From Topomyia yanbarensis (Eukaryota > Arthropoda > Insecta > Diptera > Culicidae), in the NCBI RefSeq assembly GCF_030247195.1, contig NC_080672.1, forward strand, positions 95,676,113 through 95,740,112: DNA of 64,000 nt. The letters are read 5' to 3'. Shown here piece after piece: positions 21,544 to 33,259 of this stretch. The stretch's first letter is position 1, and each line of letters starts with the position of its first letter. A model generated the notes under the pieces. That model was not told the origin of the DNA, did not search any database, and saw nothing but the letters and a program-made list of their open reading frames with translations. The position numbers and the translations under genes are program-made.

Positions 21544-24238
21544 CTACTTCCAGTAACCGATAGCATTCGCTTTAGCAGCATTCATCATCCGATGCAGCTT
21601 CATGTGCCGATCAAGTACATCCATCTTCTCAAACGTCTTACCGCAAACGCTACAATCATAGGACTGCGGTTCCTGCGGTGTGGCTGGTTCATCATCAGAT
21701 TCAAGTTCAATAACTTCTTCATTACCGAGTCCGAGTAAGGGATCGATATTACCTTCCTCTGCAACCTGTGCCGGTACCGAGTTTTCGTCCTCAATCGCGA
21801 CCGTAGCCGCTCCTTTCAATATTGACTCGGGCTGCACAATTACAAAATCCCCGTTAACTTCAGCTGGTGGCGTTGGCTTGCTGCTAGAACATTGATGCTC
21901 AGCCAACTGTCTAGCTTGGGCATACAACTTCGAGCATCCACCGCACTGCACTACTTCCCGGTCCCGGTGAACATACTGGCGGTGCATCAGCAAAGTCTGC
22001 CGGCGGTTGTAGATGTTAGCACAAATAGCACATTTGTACATTGCGCCTTGCACCTCGTTCGGGTGCTTATCAAAGTGCTTTTCCAATTTCCGATAAGTTG
22101 CGAAACTTTCACCACATTCATGGCATTGAGTCTGGTGGATGGCTGAGTGTTTTCGCATGTGTGCTTCCAGACTTAAAGGATACTTGAAAGAGGCCGAACA
22201 GAAGGTACACTTAACCATGGTGTGCGGGGTTGGTGAGTCTTTTGTCTCCCCATCGCTGGAGGCTTCCAGTAAAGTTGGTTCCTCTTCTTTTTTGGGGGTA
22301 GGGTTTTTCGGGGGACTACGAAAAATGGAATAATATGACGTAAGAGTCTTCTCCTAGATTGTCGGTTTGCTTTACTTACCTTTTCAGCAACTTCGATGTG
22401 TTGCCACTCGCCTGACGATCTAACGCCAACTTCTGCATTAACTCACGTCGTTTTGTTTTGATTCGGTGCATTTTGGCCAAGTGTAGCTTAAGATAGGACC
22501 AGTTGCGGAACTTTTCTCCGCAAACGTGACAGTATAGAGTATCTACAAAACAATTGTGTTTGTCCCCTGGACGTCTCAGTCTGTGGCACCGTACGCACTC
22601 GACAGTGAACTCGCTCGGATCGTCGTTAGCGTGAGTTGCCTAAAAATAACAAAAACAAATGGTAAAAATTCTTCCAACTGTAACAACCGATTCCTACCAT
22701 GTGCATTTCGATGCCGGTTTTCGAATTGTAATCCTTCCGACACACTTTACATTTGAACCGCTTCTTAATCATCGGCCGAGAAGACTCTGGAGCGGTCAGT
22801 TTCTGTTTCGGAGGCTCTATAGCCTTCGTGCGAGTTCTGCCACGCTTGCTTACCGCGGTCCTTTCCGGAACTTCCTTTTGGGGCACTAGTAAATCTTCCG
22901 GATCGTCTGGCACAAGTTCATTGACGAAACCGTTTGTTTGTTCGACAGAGGCGTCTTCTTGGTGCATCGGCTCCAGAAGATCATCGTCAGCGGGTTCCTG
23001 TTCGGGATTTTCGCCACCGTAGTATTTTTGGTAGCGATGGAGAAGCATTTGTGTGCTGGTTACGCAGGTATCGCGAAAAAAGTGCATCTCCAGCAGTCGG
23101 GTCTTGCAGTCTGTACAGAATGACGTGGAAATTCCGACACTTTCGTCAATAGCGATAGAAGTGAACTGGTAGAATATGTCGGCTAGATTGTCTTCGAAAG
23201 CGGAAACCAAAACAGATTTGTCGGTGCTCATGCAGGAACGACAAATCTGGACGAATTCTTCAACTGGACTAGTCTGTAAATGATCGGGGTATTGAGCTAA
23301 CATCTCGGGTTGTAGCATTTCATTGTTAGATTCTTCACGGGGTAACATTTCCAAAAGGAGAGAGCCATCATCATTGTTTGTATTATTTTCACCCGGTGTG
23401 TCGTCTGTCGGCTCATTAGCTCCATCCGAGAAACGTCCCGGTTGAGTACCGAATACTAGAGGAATGTTACGTGTTGGCATCACCTTCTCCCTCAAAACTG
23501 CGGTACGACCCATCGAAATGACATCATCATAGTTCAGCAGATCCTTGGACAACTACATGGAAACATTTGTCAAATGAGCGCCCCAAGAAAATCAAGTCAA
23601 ACAAGAATACCTCGAAATGCAGCTCACACACGGCCAACACCTGGTTCCCGTTATTGGGTGGTGGTTTATCATGCATTCCGATTCGCCGGAGCCAATTACT
23701 ACGTTCTTCCGTGTCGTGTGGGATCGGGAAAAACGACAGCGACGGATTTTCTTCCTTCGTCATCCCACAGCCTCGAACAACGCATCGAATATCCGACGAA
23801 TCATCGTCAACCTCCAACACCGGAGCTATAAAAGAAAATTTTCAATTTAAAATTTTGTCTTCCAAGTTAATGACCTCTTTTTTTAGAGCTTTACGTATAA
23901 GACGCCATTTTGATCAAAATCATATTTTTTGTGCATTTGTCCAAATACTCACCATTCGCTGTCGAGCTGGCTTCGGTTCCGGAACCGCCAGCACTATCCG
24001 ATTGGGTCAGAAACAGTGTCGGAACCCAGTTGATCGCATGTTTATCCACCGCTTTGGCCGGCCAGCCACCGACAAAGTGCCGGTTGCAGACCATGGCTGA
24101 GTTGTAGTTTATTTCGTCGCCACGATCAACGATTTCAATCCAACGCTGGCGGCGCTCATCATTGTTTTGCGGGATACGGTGGAAGGACACTTTGCCCTTA
24201 CCGTAGCGTGACAAACAGCCCCGGATGCAGCAGGACAT
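21544..24238 (-). CDS. THAP-THAP-ZAD-C2H2 zinc-finger protein, five coding exons
   Basis: Exons are 23953-24238, 23611-23825, 22698-23552, 22380-22639 and 21544-22315, all joined by GT-AG introns in matching phase, giving 795 residues. Residues about 3-85 form a THAP-like domain (CCIRGC, FHRIPQ, CNRHF). About 110-200 form a second one split by an intron (CVVRGC, SFFPIPHD, CELHF, then VMPTRNIP). About 270-345 form a ZAD (CRSC and CTDC) for dimerisation. An acidic linker follows, then seven C2H2 fingers from about 435, one lacking its final His, the last (YDCSVCGKTF) near the C-terminus. It is probably a nuclear DNA-binding regulator. The MSCC start fits a THAP domain beginning at the protein N-terminus. 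No defect is visible. Target genes are unknown. Confidence 0.85.
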
Positions 24239-24554
24239 CGCCAGCAAACTTCGGGTACAATTACTATCCGCTGATATTGATTTTTTCCGGATTTTTCCGA
24301 CGATTTCCTCGGAGGCAGCACATTCACACACAACAGGGAACGAGAATAACACTACATATACACACCGCGAATGAAAACGAGGTAGAAAGGAGGTAAACAA
24401 AAGTTGACAGGCTGTTTTGCACTTACACACACAAACGCGCAGGTTGACAGATATGCGGACAATAGGGAAGTATGAAGTAAAATGCACATTTAGTGAAATA
24501 TTTCAAATCTGAATAGGGTAACGAACTGAACAAGTTAAATACTTTGGGCTTATT

Positions 24555-24904
24555 CCCAGTAAAGCTCAGCCGGAATTGAACTGGAATTCTGGCTGGTTCC
24601 AGTTCGTACACGGGCTCCAGTGACACAACCGATTATAACTAGAATCGGCTGTGTCACTGGAGCCGGAATACGAACTGGAACCAGCCAGAATTCCGGTTCA
24701 TTTCCGGCTGAGCTAAACTGGGTTGCCGGTCAAACCATTCGGAATTTGATTCGGAATCCTGAATGGAACCAGTATGGATCCCAGCTCAAATGCAACAACC
24801 GATTCTGAACCCGATTGAGTCGGAATCGGTAGTTGCATTTTAGTTGGAAACCATACCGACTCCTTTCAGAAATCCGAACCGGTTCCGGAATGAGTTTAAC
24901 TGGG
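24555..24904. mobile_element. Foldback MITE upstream of the THAP/ZAD gene
   Basis: 24555-24722 is a near-perfect palindrome with arms of about 80 bp beginning cccagtaaagctcagccgg and ending ccggctgagctaaactggg, with a spacer of about 8 bp. The remainder to 24904 is related sequence ending gagtttaactggg. Related copies lie at 46833-46996, 47952-48022 and 50786-50922. The insertion lies about 0.3 kb upstream of the THAP/ZAD start codon. Confidence 0.75.
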
Positions 24905-25146
24905 TTATATCATTATTTTCTTTACTACATACCCGAATAAAAATGTATAACGGTATTACAACACTTTTACTGTTACATCATAATTTATTTATTTATATCG
25001 TCTTTGGTGTGAAACACCATACAGACTACTGCTTAACCTAATATAATTTAAACTACTTTGCTGTCCATTTCGAAACAAATCACTTAGAACATACAAAGCA
25101 ATACACATTTAGAACATTGTGAAATTTACACTAAACATTAATAATA

Positions 25147-25737
25147 TTAGGGCTCCCAGACATCGAACTGTTCGTGGAATTTCCGAAAACAAATTCCGCG
25201 CGGCCATGATATGAACGGTATTGATGCTGCATCCTTCCGCTCGGGTACCAACTTTTTTACAATGATAGAATCAATTCCTAACGCACCCGCAACCATAGCG
25301 GCGATTTCTTTCTCACTAACGGAGTTCTTGATTCGTGTGAAGAAAAGCCAGCAGAGCGATGAAACAGAAATTGTCGAGTGGTGCGAAACTGTCGAAACAC
25401 TACTGGTGCCGTGCTGTAGTTTCGTAGAAGACATCGGAGATGACTGAGCGGGGGGAGAATTATTTTGCACGCTTGTATCATCGAAACGTAAACTGGAAAT
25501 CTCAGCAATAGAGTCCTGAATATCGTTTATTTGTTGCTTTATTTTGGTCAGCTCCTCCAGATAATTTACTCTATTTTCATCCGTTTGCGATTTTACATGA
25601 ACAGCTACAGAAGCAGGGCGAATTGGTACAAAACCGTCAGCGTCGGACAGCGCTTGCCGTTTATCACGGAAAGTTCCCAGATGACGAACGTCGTTCATTA
25701 TTTCAATACATGAGGACGTTCTAAAATCCACCAGCAA
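25147..25737 (-). pseudogene. ORF1-like remnant of a non-LTR retrotransposon
   Basis: A 196-codon open frame with a predicted helical stretch (YLEELTKIKQQINDIQDSIA), a Ser-rich linker and a C-terminal part (SEKEIAAMVAGALGIDSIIV, ISWPRGICFRKFHE). It resembles the RRM-like end of insect non-LTR ORF1 proteins, with an internal deletion. There is no CCHC knuckle and no reverse transcriptase beside it. It could instead be a domesticated single-exon gene, which I think less likely. Confidence 0.45.
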
Positions 25738-25832
25738 CTCATCGGTATTTTGATGACTTTTTGTTGCGGGAGAGTAAAGCGACGCGCTGTGACACCAGTG
25801 TGCAACATAAACAAAGCTTGATTATGTTGCAC

Positions 25833-25854
25833 GAGAGAGAGAGAGAGAGAGAGA
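25833..25854. repeat. (GA)11 microsatellite
   Basis: A simple GA run in non-coding sequence. Confidence 0.9.
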
Positions 25855-26988
25855 TCATCACATCAGACAGCTCAACAATCCATCGTACGGGGAGGGCCGA
25901 TGATTTGGTCAACAAACGGCATCGAGAGGAAAGAGACTTTTAAAGTACACATACCAATACACCAGTTATTTGGCATGCGCTAGTATTGAATTGCTGGTGA
26001 ATAAGTTTCACTTCTGCGTCGAGTGAGCAGTTCAGAAACTGATTGGACTTGCGCCTGTCGTTTTTTTCCTATTTTCGGCCTGGGCAACTTATGCGCATCT
26101 TATGTACATTTTAAGTTAATAAATTGCTTATCCTAAACACTAGTTGCGCACTCTGAAAATAAGACAATAAACAAAGATCAAGTTCACTTTCTCGCTTTTC
26201 AATTGCAATCAGAATACTCTTCCTTTATGGACTACACTTTAAATGCATTTTTTTAGCTTCCTACTGCTAATTATATAGCTATTTGAGTGTTTTTCGTGTT
26301 GGGTCTACCAAAAAGGTCTATATGTACTCGTCTCAATGCTTCAGGCATTAATTGAGATGAAACCAAAACTGTTATTAGCATTTATAATTTAAGTTTGAAT
26401 CGGTGGTAAGTAGTTTCTTCAAAATTGTTCGCGCTTTTGAAGATTCAAAATTTGAATATCTCATCTTCAGTTCGGTGTTTTCCGCACAGCTGAACGGTCA
26501 GTTAATTTTTTCAATTGATAGTTCAGCAACGTGGCTTCAATTTACTGATTTTCAGTAATATATTTTCCGAGTTTCAGCAAAACAAACGTCACTTGTACTG
26601 AGATCTTGGTTAGCTCGGCTGCATAAAACTTGGTAAAAAGTTGCGGAAAAAGTGAGAGTCGGTAGAACAAAATTAATGGTGTAGCTTCCAATCTGCTTAT
26701 TTCGTTGACGTTAGAAAATGCCTGTATATTTTTATGAAAATATAAGGTAATGAGCAGATTTTCTCCTTGTTTCTATTATCACCCTACCTGTTAGATCAGA
26801 AAAGCACCTAAGCCTAAACAAACAGCATATTTACTGTTGGAAAATAATTCAAACAATAATACGTTCAATGTTGCTGATGTATACCAATCACTTAAGGGAC
26901 CATAGATGTTTTTCTACGTTTTCTGACCCGTCTTAAAAAAATAATCGAACACGAGTATGTAAAATATATTGAGGTCTCTTGCGTAGTT
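25855..26988. other. AT-rich intergenic sequence
   Basis: No gene, RNA or repeat could be supported between the ORF1-like remnant and copy D. Confidence 0.4.
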
Positions 26989-27639
26989 AAAAAAGATGGG
27001 TGGGTAATGTCTGCGACATAACCGGAGAGATGTAGAATACATAAGGAACACGTTCTTCAAATATGTTGATACTCATTGGAATTTTCGGAAAAAAGGTGAT
27101 TTGGGCGAGGAATATTTCAAATTATTCTTTACAAAAATGATGGTGGTCCTAAAAAGGACCGGTTTTGTTGGCGTTGTTGGCCTTGGTGAGGGAGATGGCT
27201 AACGATGAAATTAATTGTTAGCATGAGGAAGTCGCGTAGTACTGGCCAATGGAAGAACAGATAATAATTGATTCCTGAAAATCAATTTTTCTTTATTCAT
27301 GTAAATTATACATACTTACAAATCTAATAGAAGATTCCTGGTCATATTTCTGAATCATTAGTGCGAACATTGTGTAATTTGGTTAAGTACAATGAAAGTT
27401 ACAAACTTTCCAAACTCGACCTTCTGTTCCTTCAGAAATATTGAAATGGGGTGTCTATATTAAACCGTTAGTCGTGGTCACAATAAAAAAAGATGGGTGG
27501 GTAATGTCTGTCACATAACCGGAGCGTCGTGATTTCAATTCGAGACGTTAATTTAAATCTAATAATATTCAACAGAACCACGTTTGAATGGGAAATTTTC
27601 AAATAATTCTCTATGGTAATAATGGTGGTTCTGAAAAGA

Positions 27640-27860
27640 ACCTTTGGTATCGGCGTTGGTGTTGATGGTGATGCGCTGGATCGTTGGATATTTTTGGCAT
27701 GATAGTTACGTGCCTGGCGAACTGTTTTGTAGCCTCGAACAAAACGACAAGACTGGCTTCTTCGGGTACCATTACGGCTGAACTTTATAAGCTTAGCTCG
27801 ACTTTGAAATCCTGCACAATCTCACGAATCAGACACTGGTAGGGCCATTTTGTTTGCTAC
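27640..27860 (-). pseudogene. Histone H3-derived pseudogene, unit D0
   Basis: Highly decayed. From 27850 down, the minus strand reads H3 alphaN/alpha2 sequence with changes. It then retains bases matching VTIMPK and IQ of the H3 C-terminal part near 27680-27710, a segment deleted in copies A, B, C and E. The stem-loop is at 27627-27642. Confidence 0.6.
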
Positions 27861-28206
27861 TAGCACGGGGCTGCACAAAAAAATTATTTAATGCAGTTAG
27901 TTCACAGAGGCTGCTAAAAAGCTCGAATAGAAGCATGCGACTTCAACATTTCTCTTAAACACATGCAACAACACATTCGTTTTGGTAATACTGATAATAA
28001 CAGTAGAAAGGAATGGAAAAACAGTGCACGAAACGAGCGAGAGGATAATTTAATTTTTTGTTCCGTGTGCAAGCTGCTTCTTTCCACACAACGTATTATG
28101 TTGATTGTTGAAAATTTGTTACACACCTTAAAATGAAAGTTTCAGTTTAACTCTCACTAGAACACAATTGATTGGTCCTGAAAAGAACCGTTGCTTTTAT
28201 TATAAT

Positions 28207-28570
28207 TTACGCCCACTCCCAGCGGACACTGTGAGCCAGTTTGATTTCTTTTGCGAGAAAGTTACGTACTTGGCGCACTATTTTGTATCCTCAAACAAAC
28301 CGACCAAGTAGGCATCACTGGCTTCATCACGGCTGAGTTTTGTAAGCGTAGCTCGACTTTGAAGTAATACACAACCTTACGAACCAGACGCTGGAATGTT
28401 AGCCAGCGGATTAGTTTCTTTGTTGCCCTTTATTTGGGGCGAAATACTGGCATGGCGACAGTTCCTGATCGGTAATTGGTTGCGATGGGCCACCAGTAGC
28501 TGGGGCACTTTTGCGGACCGTCATCATTGCCAACTGTTTTCCTCCGGTGGACTGGCTGCTTGCTAGCGCT
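28207..28570 (-). pseudogene. Histone H3-derived pseudogene, unit D1, fullest C-terminus
   Basis: H3 traces run from the tail (KSAPATG, 28500 region) through the alphaN/alpha2 core. After FEDTK and a stop come CAKYVT and, one frame over, FLAKEIKLAHSVRWEWA with a TAA stop at 28207-28209. This aligns with the whole H3 C-terminus ([20 protein letters not shown] and the last residues), only two residues short at the IH position. The histone stem-loop follows at 28174-28189. This unit shows that the captured gene once had a complete C-terminus. Frameshifts and a stop disable it. Confidence 0.8.
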
Positions 28571-29167
28571 TGAACGAATACGAATGATGAGAAAAACCGA
28601 CCGACCAATATTCATATATGAAAACACGAGAAAGCACTACTATCACTCTCTCGCTCGTTTTCGTGCCATTCCTGTGCCTTTCCTTTCCGTTCGGCTACCA
28701 ATACTAGCATAACCAAAACGAATATTCTGTCTTTCCATCGCCTTCAATCTAGTGGCCAGTGCTAGCAAACTTGTATGTTCAGTTTTTCAATAACAACATT
28801 CCAACAATATTTTCAAAGAATGTCGCAGATTTGAAAAGAAGGAAGGAAAAGATTTTCACAAATTTAAATTCTTTTGTCTTATTTGTTAGCGGTGATACTG
28901 GCCATGGGATGGTGGGGGAACACCCACATTCGTTTGTTATGATAGTATTAGCAGCAGAAAGGAATGGAAAAGCAGTGCACGAAAACGAGCGAGAGAGGAT
29001 AATTTAAATTCTCTTTCTTTCTTTCCACACATCGTATTTCTTATATAGCTTTCTGAAAATTATTTGTTATACACCATAAAATGTAAATTTCAGTTTAACT
29101 CTTATTAGAACACAATTAATTGGTCCTGTAAAGAACCGTTTATTGTTTTATTGCGGGAGCATAATTC

Positions 29168-29374
29168 AGACGCACTCCCCGCGGACACGGTGAGCCAGTT
29201 TAACTCTTATTAGAACGCAGATTAGTTTCTCTGTTGCCCTTTAGTTGGGGCGAAATTCTTGCAGGGCGACAGTTCCTGATCGGGTTGCGATGAGTCACCA
29301 GTAGCTGGGGCACTTTTTCCGACCGTCGTCATCGCCAACTGCTTTCCTTCGGTGGACTGGCTGCTTGCTAGCGC
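29168..29374 (-). pseudogene. Histone H3-derived pseudogene, unit D2, core deleted
   Basis: It keeps the H3 tail (KSAPATG) and the shifted GTVAL segment. The alphaN-alpha2 core is replaced by about 22 bp, tttaactcttattagaac plus cag, which is copied from the sequence near the stem-loop. The C-terminal RRIRGERA remnant persists. Stem-loop at 29122-29137. Confidence 0.75.
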
Positions 29375-30097
29375 TTGAACGAATACGAATGATGCGAAAA
29401 ACCGACCGACCAATATTCATATATGAACACACGAGAAAGCACTACTATCGCTCTCTCGCTCGTTTTCGTGCCATTCTTGTGCCTTTCCTTTCCGTTCGGC
29501 TACCAATACTAGCATAACCAAAACGAATATTCTGTCTTTCCATCGCATTCAATCTAGTGGCCAGTGCTAGCAAACTTGCATGTTCAGTTTTTCAATAACA
29601 ACATTCCAACAATATTTTCAAAGAATGTTGCAGATTTGAAAAGAAGGAAGGAAAAGATTTTCACAAATTTAAATTCTTTTGTGTTATTTGTTAGCGCTGA
29701 TAAAGGATATTTAGTTTGCTACTAGCAAGGAGCTGCACAAACAAATCGATTTATGTAGTTAATCAACGGAAGCTGCCAAATAGTTCAATAAAATAATTCA
29801 AATTGTAATAGCGACATGCAATTGTGGCAACACTGGCCATGGCGGGAGAATACGCACATTCGTTTTCGTTATGATGGTATTAGCAGCAGAAAGGAATGGA
29901 AATGCAGTGCACGAAAACGAGCGAGAGAGGATAATTTAAATTCTCTTTCTTTCTTTCCACACATCGTATTTCTTATATAGCTTTCTGAAAATTATTTGTT
30001 ATACACCATAAAATGTAAATTTCAGTTTAACACTTATTAGAACACAATTAATTGGTCCTGTAAAGAACCGTTTATTGTTTTATTGCGGGAGCATAAT

Positions 30098-30306
30098 TCA
30101 GACGCACTCCCCGCGGACACGGTGAGCCAGTTTAACTCTTATTAGAACACAGATTAGTTTCTCTGTTGCCCTTTAGTTGGGGCGAAATTCTTGCAGGGCG
30201 ACAGTTCCTGATCGGGTTGTGATGAGTCACCAGTAGCTGGGGCACTTTTTCCGACCGTCGTCATCGCCAACTGCTTTCCTTCGGTGGACTGGCTGCTTGC
30301 TAGTGC
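30098..30306 (-). pseudogene. Histone H3-derived pseudogene, unit D3, core deleted
   Basis: The same core replacement as D2, so one event was followed by duplication. Upstream it has the A1-type promoter, but the TATA box is altered (tatttttataa), and cttgaa is duplicated before the tail. Stem-loop at 30054-30069. Confidence 0.75.
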
Positions 30307-30863
30307 TTGAACTTGAACGAATACGAATGATGAGAAAAACCGACCGACAGATATTTTTATAATCGCGCTAATATGCACTACTATCGCTTTCTCGCTCGTT
30401 CTCGTGCCGTGCATGAGCCTTTCCTTTCCGTCCGGCTTCTAATGGCCTAACCAAAGGAATATGCCGTCTTTCCCCCACCAACTGCTCTCGTCAAGCAACC
30501 CAATGCGAATAATCATAGGAACAAACATGTAGTGGACCTATATATAAACTTTTCATTATTTTATTGTTCGGTTGGTCTACCAAAGTGACGGCTGTGTGCG
30601 GGATGGGCTGAAAATTTTCACTTTTCCGAGTCGTTTTCGAAAGATTTTTCAAAACACATTTTTTTGTTATTAGTGCATGTTATACATACTTCAAATTTTA
30701 ATACAGCATAGAGGAACGTATTTTCAACAAATTGGCCTAAAAATCAAATCATTCTGTTAAGTATGATAAAAGTTATTAACGTTCAAAATCTGACGCGGCG
30801 CCGCAGCCGATATTTTGAAACGGGACCCCTATATTGAAAGCTTAAATGTATTCTACATTAAAA

Positions 30864-32161
30864 CACACTTTAGTGTTTAAATACAATATTTAGCGACATG
30901 CAAAAACTGCTTTACTGCCTCTCTTCGGTACCTTGAAGTTGTATAGGCAAACAGATAAAAAGCGCAATAGTTGCAATGCTATTTTGAAAATACTTTCGAG
31001 AGTCCACAGAGTTCCAGAACAAAGAATAAGCCAGCGATCACTGCTTGATGAATGTAAAATTCACAAATTTTACATTAAATGCGGTGTTGTTTTTGTCGAA
31101 AGGAAATTTTTAACTTTAATTGGAACTAATTGGAATTTGAATTCGAGTTTGTGTTAAATTGGTCAATTCATATTCTAGAACTTATATGGACCTTAATCCA
31201 ATCACCAGTATATAATAATATCAGTAAATCTACTAAAAATGCTTCCGAAAAAAAAACTCTGAGTTATAGTACTGGATTCATGAAGTTTCAATCTTATTTT
31301 AGTTGTGATTTTCTACATGCTTTAAAAATTATTATAAAGGTTTTGAATCAGTTTTATCGATTGACCACATTATCTTTGTACAGTATTATTGAGGCCACAC
31401 ATGATCCACTTCGGCACCGATTCGTGTTGGCCAACCGCATCAAAGACATTATTTACCAAACTCTGAATTTCTAACAAACAATTCGGTTTCAAAAACATTT
31501 AAATATGGCTTAAAATGATTTTGAATTATTTGTTACAAAAATGTTACACCTAACGAAGGCTAACATTTTTCTCGATGTTTCACTTCATATAGTTTCGTAG
31601 TAGGTAGGGGAAACTGGTCGGTTGCCGTCACTGGTCGGTTGTCGACAATTGATTCGTAGGTTCTGTACTACAACCAAAATATTTGTTGAACAAGTGAAAA
31701 CCTGCTTAAAAGTTTTTTGATCATTTGCTGAGTGTTATAGAAAGAAGCAGATCGATCGAAAAAGTATGCCCATAGAATATTTATGAAGTGAATTAATTTT
31801 ATATTGTGGTACAAAAATTGAATGCCACTGAAACGTTCGCCATAATTGTTTTTTATTTATTTTACCCCATTTTTGTGGCAAATGCTTAATTTTCTCTAAC
31901 TTAATCAATATGAGTATTTTCGGAACAGGCTTTACGAGTAGATACCAGAGATCGATACCAGGACGCAATTCTGAAAACCAAGATGGCAACTTCTGGTGAA
32001 CCGTTTTTGATAATTTACATGGGAAAAGCCCATGGGTCGTGTTTTCACCGCTGGGTAGTACTGTATACACCAAATTGTCACGACCAGAGAGACAAGGGGC
32101 TATTCATAAACCACGTAGACCAACATTTGAGAATTTGATTGTATTGCTTGAAAATCTCCCA
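30864..32161. other. AT-rich region without a supported gene
   Basis: A frame at 31130-31474 ends with RHRFVLANRIKDIIYQTLNF, which looks coding-like but matches nothing I know. Around 31900-32050 lies a single diverged unit of the repeat that is tandem at 39.3-39.9 kb. Confidence 0.35.
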
Positions 32162-32206
32162 TCACGGTATTACACTTAAATGAGAGCAACAGGAGCACGT
32201 CTTACC

Positions 32207-32407
32207 TGTGAGGCGATCGTAAGCAAAAAGATGGCCGGTCGAGGTTGCTGCGATCAATGAGCCCTTTGGCTCGTCGTTGTGCGTATACGAGCAATGCATT
32301 AATGGCTCAAAAATCGTGTTGCTCAAGGCATTTAGCTGAATACAATGCGATCGTCCCGATCTGCCATGCCAAGCTTTGTAGCGGTTATATTTTATGCTGG
32401 CGGCCAT
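32207..32407 (-). CDS. Possible exon of an unrecognised WD40-like protein
   Basis: The minus strand reads from an ATG at 32407: MAASIKYNRYKAWHG, then PKGSLIAATSTGHLFAYDRL, up to a consensus-like donor (GGTAAGACG) near 32206. The final part resembles a WD40 blade strand pair. No downstream exon was found, so it may be a gene fragment; a chance frame is possible. Confidence 0.25.
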
Positions 32408-33259
32408 TTTGTTTTAGTCTTACGATAGATTATATGCAATTATGCGATGTTATTATGTTAGAACAAAAGGAAAACTATTTGTTTTGTGATTTGAATATAA
32501 TGTGGTTGTCCCGAACCGTCATGCCTAGTTTTCATTGCGACAAGGTATTTTTGCTGATATTTATGCGCGAGCTTTTTTATTCAATTGCGATGTGGCGTAC
32601 TGTAAGGTGCCGTTCATTTACCACGTGGACAAAAAAAACCTTTTTTCTGACCCCCTCGTGGACAAGTGTGGACGATTCATAAACCCCTACCCCTCCCTAC
32701 GGTGTCCATGTGGACTTTCAAAAAAATGGGTAGTTTCATAAAAATGGGATTTAGAAAATTTTCCCATGTGGAAGACTAATATGAAGCAAACCTTATGAAA
32801 ATCGTTCAAATCTCAACGACTTATGATATTTTATATTTACATTTCAAAGATTCATCACAAATAACCTTTGAATTCTTGAATTGGTTCGTAATTTCAACCT
32901 CTAGCTATGAAATCCAAAATTAATGTGATTAGGGTAGACGAGCCCTTATTCATCTCATTAGTCAGGATATCACACTATTTCGTTGATAACTCGACTTAGA
33001 GTTAGTGGATTGCGCTTAAATAGGTATCATCATCTTTGCTTCGTTCCTAAGAAGCAGTACAGTTTAAAAAAATTTCCTGGGAAATGTAAAATACTCGCGT
33101 TTGAGCGAAGCGAAAAGTGGAGCACAAAGTACCCTTATTCATCCTACCATTTGAGCTAATGCGTTGAATAGAGATAGCAGATACTGCTCTAACTAATGTG
33201 TTCAAATGGGTGAGATGAATAGAGGTGCTAAGATGAATTAGGGAAGAGTTACCCTAGAT
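32408..33259. other. Intergenic sequence with MITE-like remnants
   Basis: The phrases accacgtggaca and gattcataaaccc around 32600-32720, and similar words at 32091-32130 and 37935-38030, look like pieces of one MITE family. No gene is seen. Confidence 0.35.

Larger units (their letters stand above)
26989..30863 (-). mobile_element. H3-carrying Helentron-like element, copy D (old, diverged)
   Basis: The same termini as the other copies (hairpin end at 26991-27020, subterminal 13-mer near 30847-30859), but many substitutions and indels. It has two terminal-hairpin modules at its low-coordinate end (26991 and 27487) rather than three. Four H3-derived units are visible, two of them with a longer H3 C-terminus than in copies A, B, C and E. 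Histone-type stem-loops lie at 27145-27160, 27627-27642, 28174-28189, 29122-29137 and 30054-30069. Flanks are TTAAAAAA on the left and TTAAAACAC on the right, a possible TTAAAA target repeat. Confidence 0.72.

Noticed and set aside
25833..25854. CRISPR-like or regulatory array
   Set aside because: It is a plain GA microsatellite. No CRISPR array exists in the window: none of the tandem repeats has unique spacers between identical short repeats.
32245..32682. 145-codon plus-strand frame
   Set aside because: It is antisense to the better supported exon-like frame at 32207-32407 and runs on into MITE-like repeat.
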